DNA of 64,000 nt from positions 179,238 through 243,237 of the forward strand of contig JAVJWR010000023.1 in NCBI GenBank assembly GCA_040221975.1. Direction: 5' to 3'. Under the pieces are notes generated by a model. The model worked only from the letters and a program-made list of their open reading frames with translations. It made no database searches and was not told where the DNA came from. Position numbers and translations under genes: made by a program. The stretch's first letter is position 1, and each line of letters begins with the position of its first letter. Origin of the DNA: Haliea sp040221975. GTDB taxonomy: Bacteria; Pseudomonadota; Gammaproteobacteria; Pseudomonadales; Halieaceae. Shown one piece after another: positions 26,805-34,359 of the stretch.

Positions 26805-28516
26805 TGAAGATGATCAATGAACAGGATTTGCACAGCGATCGCTCTCCGGGGGTAAAGTCCTGGCTGCGCAGCGGTGAGCCGTTGATCTGGCTCAACGGCG
26901 CTGCCGTGAGTATCAGCGTGATTGCGGTCGTGGGGTTGCTTCTATTGCTCGCCGTGCGTGGCCTCAGCCACTTCTGGCCGGCCGATGTGCTGGCAGTAAC
27001 GGTGAGCTACCAAGACCAGTCGCGGGAGTTGTTGGGCGAGGTTGTGGAGGAGGTCGAAGTAGTCGGCACCCAGTTGGAGGGTGCAGGCATTGAGCTGCAG
27101 GGGCCGGGTCCGTTCTACCAGCGCACTCTACTCAAGCAGGGCAACCGCGACTTCCTCGGCACCGATTTCACCTGGTTGCTCAACGAGCAGTTTGGTGAGC
27201 GTCGCTGGCCCGAGGATGTTGTGGTGGTAGAGCGCCTGGAATGGGGTAATTTCTACGGCTATCTGCGCGGTGTCAGCCGCTTCAATGGGCCAGAGGTAAC
27301 GGTGGCCGCCGATGGGCCGGAAGCTACCTGGCAGGCGCTACAGGATCTTGTCACCGAGACCGACGCGGTACGAGAGCAGATTCGCCAGATCGAGCGGGTG
27401 GATATCGGCGCGATCAACTACGAGTTGGAGCGCCTGCGCCTGCGCGAGCGCAGACTGGAGATGGACGGGGCGCTGGATGCGGCGGCCGCGGCGGACCTCG
27501 CCAGCGAGCGGGCCGAGCAGGAAGCCCGCTTTCGTGTGCTGCAGGAAGAGCTGTATGTGCTCTATGACAGCATCAAGGACCACAGCTACAGTGCCGAGCT
27601 CGCCGATGGCCGGGTGGTGACCCTGCCCATTGCCAAGGTGGTGCGCGCCTATCAGCCCAATGCCATGGGTCTTGTGGCCAAGGTGGGGATGTACTTTGAG
27701 CGACTCTGGGAATTTCTCACCACCGAGCCCCGCGAAGCCAATACCGAAGGCGGTATCTATCCCGCCATGTTTGGTACGGTGCTGATGGTGATCCTGATGT
27801 CCATCATTGTTACTCCCTTTGGTGTGGTCGCAGCAGTCTACCTGCGTGAGTACGCCAGCCAGGGCTTCGTCACCCGCACTATCCGCATCGCGGTCAACAA
27901 TCTGGCCGGGGTGCCGTCCATCGTCTACGGTGTGTTTGGCCTCGGATTCTTCATTTACTTCGTCGGTGGTGAACTTGACGAGCTGTTCTTCCCGGCGGCG
28001 CTGCCACGGCCAACCTTCGGCACGCCGGGCCTGATGTGGGCCTCGTTGACTCTGGCTTTGCTCACTCTGCCGGTGGTGATTGTGGCGACGGAGGAGGGCC
28101 TGTCGCGAATTCCCAAGGCCCTGCGCGAAGGCTCGCTGGCGCTGGGAGCCACCCGCGCGGAGACCCTCTGGCGGGTGGTACTGCCCATGGCCAGCCCGGC
28201 AATGATGACGGGCCTGATTCTGGCAGTAGCGCGGGCTGCGGGGGAAGTGGCTCCGTTGATGCTGGTGGGGGTGGTGAAACTGGCCCCGACCCTGCCGCTG
28301 GACGGCAATTACCCTTATCTGCATCTGGACCAGAAGTTCATGCACCTGGGGTTCCACATCTATGATGTAGGCTTCCAGAGTCCCAACGTGGAGGCAGCGC
28401 GGCCCCTGGTCTATGCTACGGCATTTCTGCTGGTACTGATTATCGCGCTGCTGAACCTCGCCGCCGTGAGCCTGCGCAACCGCCTGCGGGAACGCTACAA
28501 GTCGCTGGAACACTAG
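26804..28516 (+). CDS. pstA: Phosphate ABC permease PstA with extended periplasmic domain
   Basis: Second phosphate permease subunit, 570 aa against about 300 in E. coli. A first membrane helix (about 34-55) is followed by about 260 periplasmic residues that include a charged helical, coiled-coil-like stretch (about 180-260, rich in RLRLRERR and ASERAEQEARF). The permease core starts near 322 (FGTVLMVILMSIIVTPFGV) with the EAA-like loop GSLALGATRAETLWRVVLP. The ATG overlaps the pstC stop by one base; a GTG three bases upstream is the alternative. The extra regions of PstC and PstA probably face each other in the periplasm (inference). Confidence 0.92.
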   Translation: MKMINEQDLHSDRSPGVKSWLRSGEPLIWLNGAAVSISVIAVVGLLLLLAVRGLSHFWPADVLAVTVSYQDQSRELLGEVVEEVEVVGTQLEGAGIELQGPGPFYQRTLLKQGNRDFLGTDFTWLLNEQFGERRWPEDVVVVERLEWGNFYGYLRGVSRFNGPEVTVAADGPEATWQALQDLVTETDAVREQIRQIERVDIGAINYELERLRLRERRLEMDGALDAAAAADLASERAEQEARFRVLQEELYVLYDSIKDHSYSAELADGRVVTLPIAKVVRAYQPNAMGLVAKVGMYFERLWEFLTTEPREANTEGGIYPAMFGTVLMVILMSIIVTPFGVVAAVYLREYASQGFVTRTIRIAVNNLAGVPSIVYGVFGLGFFIYFVGGELDELFFPAALPRPTFGTPGLMWASLTLALLTLPVVIVATEEGLSRIPKALREGSLALGATRAETLWRVVLPMASPAMMTGLILAVARAAGEVAPLMLVGVVKLAPTLPLDGNYPYLHLDQKFMHLGFHIYDVGFQSPNVEAARPLVYATAFLLVLIIALLNLAAVSLRNRLRERYKSLEH

Positions 28517-28529
28517 ACAGGAACCCATT

Positions 28530-29357
28530 ATGCAAACCCATGCTCTCGACATGCAGGCGCTGAAGCGCGATCAGGCCCATCCTTCGGGCCAGGCCGGCCC
28601 CGCAGAAACCAGCCTGAGAATGGAAAACCTCAACCTGTTCTACAACAGTGTACAGGCCCTGTTCGATATCAATCTGGAAATCCCTCGCCAGCGGGTGACG
28701 GCCTTTATCGGCCCCAGCGGCTGTGGCAAATCCAGTCTGCTGCGCTGCATCAACCGCATGAACGACCTGGTGGATGGCTGCCGCGTCGATGGCAGGCTGC
28801 TGCTGGAAAACGAGGATGTCTACGATCGTCGGGTAGATGTCGCAGCCCTGCGCCGGCGTATCGGCATGGTATTCCAGAAGCCCAATCCCTTTCCCAAGAG
28901 CATTTATGAGAACGTCGCCTACGGTCTGAGGATTCAAGGTATTAACAAGAAGCGCATCCTGGATGAAGTGGTGGAAAAGTCCCTGCGCGCTGCAGCCCTG
29001 TGGGAAGAGGTCAAGGATCGGCTGCACGAGAGTGCCCTGGGCATGTCGGGGGGACAGCAGCAGCGTCTGGTGATCGCCCGCACCATTGCCGTGGAACCCG
29101 AGGTGCTGCTGCTTGATGAGCCAGCTTCGGCCCTCGACCCGATCTCCACGCTGAAGATCGAGGAGTTGATCTACGAGCTCAAATCCCGCTACACCATTGT
29201 GATCGTGACCCACAACATGCAGCAGGCAGCCCGGGTGTCGGACATGACAGCCTTCATGTATATGGGCAAGTTGATTGAATACGACGACACCGATACGCTG
29301 TTCACCAACCCGGAACAGAAGCAGACCGAGGATTACATCACCGGCCGTTACGGCTGA
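28530..29357 (+). CDS. pstB: Phosphate ABC transporter ATPase PstB
   Basis: ATPase that energises phosphate uptake and takes part in PhoR signalling. Walker A GPSGCGKSS is at residues 61-69, RRIGMVFQKPNPFPKSIYEN contains the Q-loop, the signature is LGMSGGQQQR near 169, Walker B is VLLLDEPASALDP and the H-loop His is in IVIVTHNMQQA. The 275 aa include about 30 N-terminal residues beyond the E. coli protein. It lies 13 bp after pstA and 10 bp before phoU. Confidence 0.97.
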   Translation: MQTHALDMQALKRDQAHPSGQAGPAETSLRMENLNLFYNSVQALFDINLEIPRQRVTAFIGPSGCGKSSLLRCINRMNDLVDGCRVDGRLLLENEDVYDRRVDVAALRRRIGMVFQKPNPFPKSIYENVAYGLRIQGINKKRILDEVVEKSLRAAALWEEVKDRLHESALGMSGGQQQRLVIARTIAVEPEVLLLDEPASALDPISTLKIEELIYELKSRYTIVIVTHNMQQAARVSDMTAFMYMGKLIEYDDTDTLFTNPEQKQTEDYITGRYG

Positions 29358-29367
29358 GGACATTGTC

Positions 29368-30093
29368 ATGCTGAATCAGGATAGCTACAAGCAACACATC
29401 TCAGCCCAGTTCAATGCCGAACTGGATGCCGTCAAGAACCACCTGCTGGAAATGGGCGGTCTGGTCGAGCAGCAGATCGGTCGGGCGGTGGAGTCCCTCC
29501 TCAACCGCGACAGCGGGCTGGCAGCAGAAGTCGTCGCCGGCGATGAGGAAGTCAACGATATGGAAATCAGTATCGACGAGGAGTGCTTCCGCATCCTTGC
29601 ACGGCGGCAGCCGGCGGCCAGCGACCTGCGCCTGGTGCTGGCGATTTCCAAGGTCACAACCGATCTCGAGCGGATTGGTGACGAAGCCAGCAAGATTGCC
29701 CGGCAGGCGGTAAAGGCTTCCGAGGAACCGGCATCGAGCGGTGGCGGCTTTGTCGAGATACGGCATATCAGCAATCATGTCGCCGAGATGCTGCGGCATG
29801 CGCTGGATGCGTTTGCGCGCCTGGATGTCGATATGGCGGTGGACACGGTGATTGCCGATCGCTCCGTGGATGCCGAGTATGCCACGGCGATGCGCAGTCT
29901 GGTGACCTTCATGATGGAGGATCCACGCACTATTGGTCCCGTGCTGGGGCAGATGTGGGCGCTGCGCAGTCTGGAACGCGTGGGTGACCACGCCTGCAAT
30001 ATCGCCGAAAACGTGGTCTATCTGGTCCGGGGACTGGATGTACGCCACGTGGAGCCCGATGAGCTGATGAATCAGGTTGAGGATCGACACTAG
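29368..30093 (+). CDS. phoU: Phosphate signalling regulator PhoU
   Basis: Cytoplasmic helical protein that links PstB and PhoR and represses the Pho response when phosphate is plentiful. Two repeats each carry a metal-binding E/DxxxD-like motif (DEEVNDMEISIDEECFRIL, and VDAEYATAMRSLVTFMMEDP). RRQPAASDLRLVLAISKVTTD and RSLERVGDHACNIAENVVY are also diagnostic. The frame is open from 29275 inside pstB, but the ATG at 29368, following the pstB stop, gives 241 aa, the usual length. Last gene of the pst operon. Confidence 0.95.
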   Translation: MLNQDSYKQHISAQFNAELDAVKNHLLEMGGLVEQQIGRAVESLLNRDSGLAAEVVAGDEEVNDMEISIDEECFRILARRQPAASDLRLVLAISKVTTDLERIGDEASKIARQAVKASEEPASSGGGFVEIRHISNHVAEMLRHALDAFARLDVDMAVDTVIADRSVDAEYATAMRSLVTFMMEDPRTIGPVLGQMWALRSLERVGDHACNIAENVVYLVRGLDVRHVEPDELMNQVEDRH

Positions 30094-30109
30094 GTTATCG
30101 TGTATTCAC

Positions 30110-30127
30110 CTGTCATAATGTTGTCAT
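30110..30127 (+). promoter_or_regulatory. Pho box upstream of the porin gene
   Basis: CTGTCAT at 30110-30116 and TTGTCAT at 30121-30127 are 11 bp apart, with TAATAA at 30138-30143 placed 10 nt downstream as a -10. A further ATGTCAC at 30154-30160 and an inverted TGACA at 30144-30148 may be extra half sites. The geometry is the same as at phoB and pstS. Confidence 0.82.
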
Positions 30128-30197
30128 AAAAAAGAAGTAATAATGACACATAAATGTCACGCGCAAGCGCGCTGACAGTGACGGGTGAGGACTATCC

Positions 30198-31472
30198 ATG
30201 AGTAAAACAGGAGTGGCGACGGCAGCATGGGCGGCCGTTCTGGCCAGCGCTGTGGCCGCGGGCGACGCCCGGGCCGCCGTCAGCGAAGCCGAATTTGAAC
30301 AGATGAAGGCGCAGATGTCAGCGCTGATGCAGCGTGTGAGCGCGCTGGAGCAGGAAAACGCCGAGCTGCGTGAAAGCACCGCCAGCGCAGTCTCCGAGCT
30401 CAGGCTTGAGCGCGCGCCGGTCGCGACGCCCTCCCGTCCCGCGGACCACTGGTCCGACAGGATTCGCCTCAGTGGCGACTTCCGCTACCGCTATGAGGAG
30501 ATCGACGTGGCAGCCCGGGATGTACGCAGTCGGCATCGTCTGCGCGCGCGCGCGGGCTTTGTCGCGCAACTGCCCAACGCGGTAGAGGTGGGCTTGCGGA
30601 TCGCAGCGGGGAATGAGTCGCCGTCCTCCGGCAATACCACCCTGGGCAGCGGTGGCAGCAGCAAGGATCTGTTCCTGGATCGGGCCTATGCCACCTGGAC
30701 GCCCTTCGACGGCGCCTACCTGAGCGGCGGCAAGATGAAGAACAATTTCTACCGGCCCCAGGGCTCCGGCCTGCTCTGGGACTCGGACTACACGCCGGAA
30801 GGCATAGCCCTGGGCTGGTCGGGCAGCGGCCTGTTCCTCAACGCCGCCGCCATTGCCCTGGAGAGCGACAGCAACCGCGCCAACCGCACTTTCTACTACG
30901 GCGTGCAGTCCGGGTTTACCCTTGGTCTGGGGGAAGATCTGGGGCTGACAGCCGGTGCCGGGTATCTGGATATTCCGGTGCAGGGTGAAACCGTCTTCTT
31001 TGGCGACCGCGATGATTTCTCCGGCAACAGCTTCAGCTGCGACGGCGATGGTCGCTGCACCTACAATACCGATTTCGAGGAGTTGGAGCTGTTCTCCGAA
31101 CTGACCTGGCGCGGCCTGCCGCGGCCGCTGGCAGTGTACGCGCACTATGTGCAGAACCTGGACGCGGATGATCATGACACCGGCTGGATCGCCGGAACAC
31201 GGCTGGGCAAGGCCGATGGCGCCGGCAGCTGGGACCTTGGCTATCAATACGAGCGGGTGGAGGCCGACGCCGTCTTGGGTCTGCTGCGCGATTCCAACGT
31301 CGCCGGTGGCGGCGCCGACATTCGCGGCCACAAGCTGTTTGGTACCTATGCCATCGACAAGCAGTGGCATCTGGGCGTGACGGTCTTCGTTGACAACGAG
31401 TCGGGTGAAAATGCCTTCGGTACCGGCCGTGACTATGACCGCGTCGTTCTGGATACACTGTTCAAGTACTGA
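30198..31472 (+). CDS. Phosphate-regulated outer-membrane porin
   Basis: Predicted beta-barrel porin. A signal peptide (about 1-27, ending AGDARA) is followed by a short coiled coil (about 30-68, FEQMKAQMSALMQRVSALEQ) of the kind that forms a trimer stalk. A barrel region starts near IRLSGDFRYRYEE with alternating amphipathic strands and ends with the terminal aromatic LFKY expected for outer-membrane insertion. It resembles the 'putative porin' group rather than OprF. The Pho box upstream and the position after phoU make it a likely anion or phosphate porin analogous to PhoE or OprP. Substrate preference is inferred from regulation only. Confidence 0.8.
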   Translation: MSKTGVATAAWAAVLASAVAAGDARAAVSEAEFEQMKAQMSALMQRVSALEQENAELRESTASAVSELRLERAPVATPSRPADHWSDRIRLSGDFRYRYEEIDVAARDVRSRHRLRARAGFVAQLPNAVEVGLRIAAGNESPSSGNTTLGSGGSSKDLFLDRAYATWTPFDGAYLSGGKMKNNFYRPQGSGLLWDSDYTPEGIALGWSGSGLFLNAAAIALESDSNRANRTFYYGVQSGFTLGLGEDLGLTAGAGYLDIPVQGETVFFGDRDDFSGNSFSCDGDGRCTYNTDFEELELFSELTWRGLPRPLAVYAHYVQNLDADDHDTGWIAGTRLGKADGAGSWDLGYQYERVEADAVLGLLRDSNVAGGGADIRGHKLFGTYAIDKQWHLGVTVFVDNESGENAFGTGRDYDRVVLDTLFKY

Positions 31473-31534
31473 CGCGGTACTCCAGAGCGCCAGCTTCGCC
31501 TTGCCGGCCCCAGGGCGGCCAGCCGCATGGCAGC

Positions 31535-31562
31535 TTGCAAAGCGGTAGTGCTCAAGTAGAAT
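31535..31562 (+). promoter_or_regulatory. Sigma-70 type promoter for hisC
   Basis: TTGCAA at 31535-31540, a 16-bp spacer, then TAGAAT at 31557-31562. The predicted start of transcription is about 30 bp before the hisC ATG at 31601. Confidence 0.5.
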
Positions 31563-31600
31563 ACCGCGCTTCCCGCACTGTGCCGACCACAGGATTGTGC

Positions 31601-32662
31601 ATGAGCCGCTTCTGGAGTGAACTTACCCGGCGCCTGACGCCCTACGTGCCCGGCGAACAGCCGCGGCACCGGCGCCTGGTCAAGTTGAATACCAATGAAG
31701 CTCCCTACCCGCCATCACCGCAGGTGCTGGTGGCCATTCAAGGCATCGATGGCGAGGCCCTGCGCCGCTACCCCGATCCGGAATCCAGCGCCTTGCGCGA
31801 GGCCATGGCCCAGTACCATGGACTGGATCCGCAGCAGGTGTTTCTGGGCAACGGTTCCGACGAGGTTCTCGCCCATGTCTTCCAGGGGCTGCTGCAGCAG
31901 GAGCAGCCACTGCTGTTCCCCGACATAAGTTACAGTTTTTACCCTGTCTGGTGTGAGCTCTACGGCATTGCGTTCGAGCAGATTGCCCTGCGCGACAATT
32001 TCACCATTGACGTGGCTGGCTACGCCCGTCCCAATGGCGGCATTATCCTGCCCAATCCGAATGCCCCTACCGGCATCGTGCTCGAGCTGGCGGATATCCA
32101 GCGCCTGCTGCAGGACAACCCGGACCGTGTGGTGGTCATTGACGAGGCCTACATCGACTTCGGCGGCGACTCCGCAGTCACACTGATCAACGACTACGCC
32201 AACCTGCTGGTCGTGCAGACCCTCTCCAAGTCACGCGCACTCGCCGGCCTGCGCGTCGGCATGGCCTTTGGCCAGGCGCCGCTGATCGATGGTCTGCAGC
32301 GGATCAAGAACTCCTTCAACTCCTACCCCCTGGACGCCATCGCCCAGCGCGCGGTCATTGCCTCCCTGGCCGACGAGGACTGGTTTCAGGACTGCCGCCG
32401 CAAGGTTATCGCCACCCGCGCTCGCCTGACCGAGGGGCTGGCAGCACTCGGGTTCTCAGTGCTGCCCTCGGCCGCAAACTTTGTCTTTGCCACTCCGGGA
32501 CCCGGACGGGACGCGAAGGCCATCTTTCTGGCGCTGCGGGAGCAGGGCATCGTTGTACGCTACTTCGACAAGCCGCGGATTGCCGACTATCTGCGCATTA
32601 CCGTGGGCACTGATGAGCAGTGCGATGCGCTGCTGGAAGCGCTGCCAGCCCTGCTGGCCTGA
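31601..32662 (+). CDS. hisC: Histidinol-phosphate aminotransferase HisC
   Basis: PLP-dependent transamination in histidine biosynthesis. LNTNEAPYPPSP and FLGNGSDEVL bind cofactor and substrate. NPNAPTG and VVIDEAYIDFGGDS hold the conserved Asn and Asp, and SKSRALAGLRVGMAFG supplies the PLP Lys at about residue 210. The frame is open from 31535, but the ATG at 31601 gives 353 aa, the normal size, with a promoter between. It is alone here rather than in a his operon, as commonly seen for HisC2-type copies. An aromatic aminotransferase side activity cannot be excluded. Confidence 0.9.
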   Translation: MSRFWSELTRRLTPYVPGEQPRHRRLVKLNTNEAPYPPSPQVLVAIQGIDGEALRRYPDPESSALREAMAQYHGLDPQQVFLGNGSDEVLAHVFQGLLQQEQPLLFPDISYSFYPVWCELYGIAFEQIALRDNFTIDVAGYARPNGGIILPNPNAPTGIVLELADIQRLLQDNPDRVVVIDEAYIDFGGDSAVTLINDYANLLVVQTLSKSRALAGLRVGMAFGQAPLIDGLQRIKNSFNSYPLDAIAQRAVIASLADEDWFQDCRRKVIATRARLTEGLAALGFSVLPSAANFVFATPGPGRDAKAIFLALREQGIVVRYFDKPRIADYLRITVGTDEQCDALLEALPALLA

Positions 32663-32738
32663 GGATTCCTTGGCACACAATAGCCGGACCCAGGGAGTGT
32701 GACGAATTTCATTGCCGTGCGAATGGTGCACTGAACAC

Positions 32739-32866
32739 GGGCGGCGTGTGGCTGGAGGCTTGCCGAGACTCGCCGTGAATACATCCATGTAGGCTCGTAT
32801 CGTCTGGGCGGCCCCGCGCCTCCATGCGCTCAACGGTCCCGGCAAGCCTCCAGCCACAAGCCTCCC
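32739..32866 (+). repeat. Palindromic element E1 with conserved core
   Basis: Perfect 19-bp arms TGTGGCTGGAGGCTTGCCG (32747-32765) and its complement (32840-32858) extend outward with a few mismatches to 32739 and 32866. Between them lie a conserved 27-bp block at 32771-32797 (starts CGCCGTGAATACATCC) and TCAACGGTCC at about 32830-32839. The same block recurs inverted in the neighbouring element E2, but the arms there are unrelated. It lies in the gap between the converging hisC and FabH-like genes. No protein-coding gene is apparent in 32663-33102. Confidence 0.85.
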
Positions 32867-32931
32867 TCATGTAGTCACGTAATTCGTAGTGCGAAAAAAC
32901 GGAGTCACCGAAGTGAGAGGGCGACGTGGAG

Positions 32932-33023
32932 CCGGGTGACGGTTGCAGGACCGTTGACGGCAAGGATGCCGTCACCGAGCCTACATGGACGTATTTACGG
33001 CGTGTCCTGCAACCGTCACCCGG
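32932..33023 (-). repeat. Palindromic element E2, inverted relative of E1
   Basis: Perfect 20-bp arms CCGGGTGACGGTTGCAGGAC (32932-32951) and its complement at 33004-33023. The inner block at 32976-33002, read on the minus strand, matches the E1 block at 25 of 27 positions. TCAACGGTCC is also shared (minus strand, 32949-32958). A smaller hairpin, TGACGGCA with TGCCGTCA, occupies 32955-32974. Arms differ completely from E1 while the core is kept. Confidence 0.85.
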
Positions 33024-33102
33024 ATACGCGTTGCCCGGGTTCCGTGCGGATCCCGGCAGCGGCGAACCAGAAGCACTGGCGCAATCCCTTGGAGTGAGGT
33101 TG

Positions 33103-34224
33103 TCAAACCCGCTGCAGAATCACGCTGCCGATACTGTAACCCGCACCAAAGGAACACAGCACCCCCAGATCACCGCTGGCGAAGTCCCCTCGATGCTTGT
33201 GGAAGGCGATCACCGAGCCCGCGGAACTGGTGTTGGCGTACTCGTCCAGAATCGTGGGCGCTTCTTCGGCAGTGGCATCCCGCCCGAGAACCTTGCGTGA
33301 AATAAGGTGGTTCATGCTCAGGTTGGCCTGGTGCAGCCACAGGCGTTTGAGGGCGCCGGGCTCGATATCCAGGCGCTGCAGCTGGTCGCTGATCTGTTTT
33401 GCCACTGCGGGGCAGACTTCCTTGAAGACCTTCCGCCCCTCCTGCACAAACAGCTTGTCTGGCTGGCCGATGCCTTCCTCGGCGGCGCGGTTGAGGAAGC
33501 CGAAGTTGTTGCGGATATTATTGGAAAACAGGGTCTGCAGCCTGGTATCAACGATGCGGTAGCGCTCGGCTGCGGAGGCGCTGTCATCGCGTTCGACGAT
33601 GATCGCGGTGCAGACGTCGCCGAAGATAAAGTGGGAGTCGCGGTCGCGAAAGTTGAGGTGGCCGCTGCAGATTTCCGGGTTGAGGATGAGTACACAGCGG
33701 GCGCTGCCGGAAAGGATACTGTCGCGGGCCTGCTGAATGCCAAAGGTGGCAGAAGAGCAGGCCACGTTCATGTCGAAGCCGAACCCCTGGATACCCAGGG
33801 CGGCCTGCACTTCCACCGCAATCGCAGGATAGGGCCGCTGCAGGTTGGAGCAGGCGACGATGACCGCGTCGATATCCGCCGCGGTCTTGCCGGCCTGGGC
33901 CATCGCCTCGCGGGCGGCGGCCACGGAGATTTCACACTGGATTGAGGGGCTGCTGTCCGGACGCTCGGGGATTCGCGGCACCATGCGGTTTGGATCGAGT
34001 ATACCCGCCTTGTCGATTACGTAGCGCGATTTGATCCCCGAGGCCTTTTCGATGAATTCTGCGGAGGAGGGCTGCATCGGTGCCAGGGCGCCGGCGGCTA
34101 TGGCATCAGCATTGTCAGCGTTGAACTGCTCTACCCAGGTGTTGAAAGAGATGACCAGCTCTTCATTGCTGATGGACTGGGGCGGTGTATACAGCCCTGT
34201 GCCGCTGATAATGACGTCACTCAT
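33103..34224 (-). CDS. FabH-like beta-ketoacyl-ACP synthase III
   Basis: Claisen condensation of an acyl-CoA with malonyl-ACP to start or prime fatty acid synthesis. The Cys-His-Asn triad is visible: Cys156 in DMNVACSSATF, His298 in LWLHQANLSMN and Asn331 in YANTSSAGSV. At 373 aa it is longer than housekeeping FabH (about 320). From memory it resembles the Pseudomonas PA3286 type, reported to divert beta-oxidation intermediates into synthesis. The frame is open from 34317, but the ATG at 34224 starts the conserved sequence. It lies downstream of gltA on the same strand, with a terminator between. Exact substrate is inferred. Confidence 0.85.
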   Translation of the reverse strand: MSDVIISGTGLYTPPQSISNEELVISFNTWVEQFNADNADAIAAGALAPMQPSSAEFIEKASGIKSRYVIDKAGILDPNRMVPRIPERPDSSPSIQCEISVAAAREAMAQAGKTAADIDAVIVACSNLQRPYPAIAVEVQAALGIQGFGFDMNVACSSATFGIQQARDSILSGSARCVLILNPEICSGHLNFRDRDSHFIFGDVCTAIIVERDDSASAAERYRIVDTRLQTLFSNNIRNNFGFLNRAAEEGIGQPDKLFVQEGRKVFKEVCPAVAKQISDQLQRLDIEPGALKRLWLHQANLSMNHLISRKVLGRDATAEEAPTILDEYANTSSAGSVIAFHKHRGDFASGDLGVLCSFGAGYSIGSVILQRV

Positions 34225-34271
34225 GACCTGCCTGATTCCTGTTGTTCTGCCCGTTGGGGCCCAGTGTAACG

Positions 34272-34297
34272 AAAAAAGGCCGCGCGAGGGCGGCCTT
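34272..34297 (-). terminator. Rho-independent terminator of gltA
   Basis: Read on the minus strand, an 8-bp stem (AAGGCCGC at 34297-34290 with GCGGCCTT at 34283-34276) is followed by a run of six T. It lies about 60 bp past the gltA stop and before the FabH-like gene, so the two are probably separate transcripts. Confidence 0.85.
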
Positions 34298-34359
34298 GTT
34301 GCCGGGGGCGGGGGCACCGCCGTGGCGCCTGTCCGCGACGTGCAGCCAGCAGCGCGGGT

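Noticed and set aside
32739..33023. Possible integron attC sites
   Set aside because: The palindromes lack the GTTRRRY/RYYYAAC core sites and no integrase or cassette genes are nearby.
32926..33305. Small plus-strand frames over the palindromic elements
   Set aside because: They run through inverted repeats and into the antisense of the FabH-like gene; no homology or start signals.
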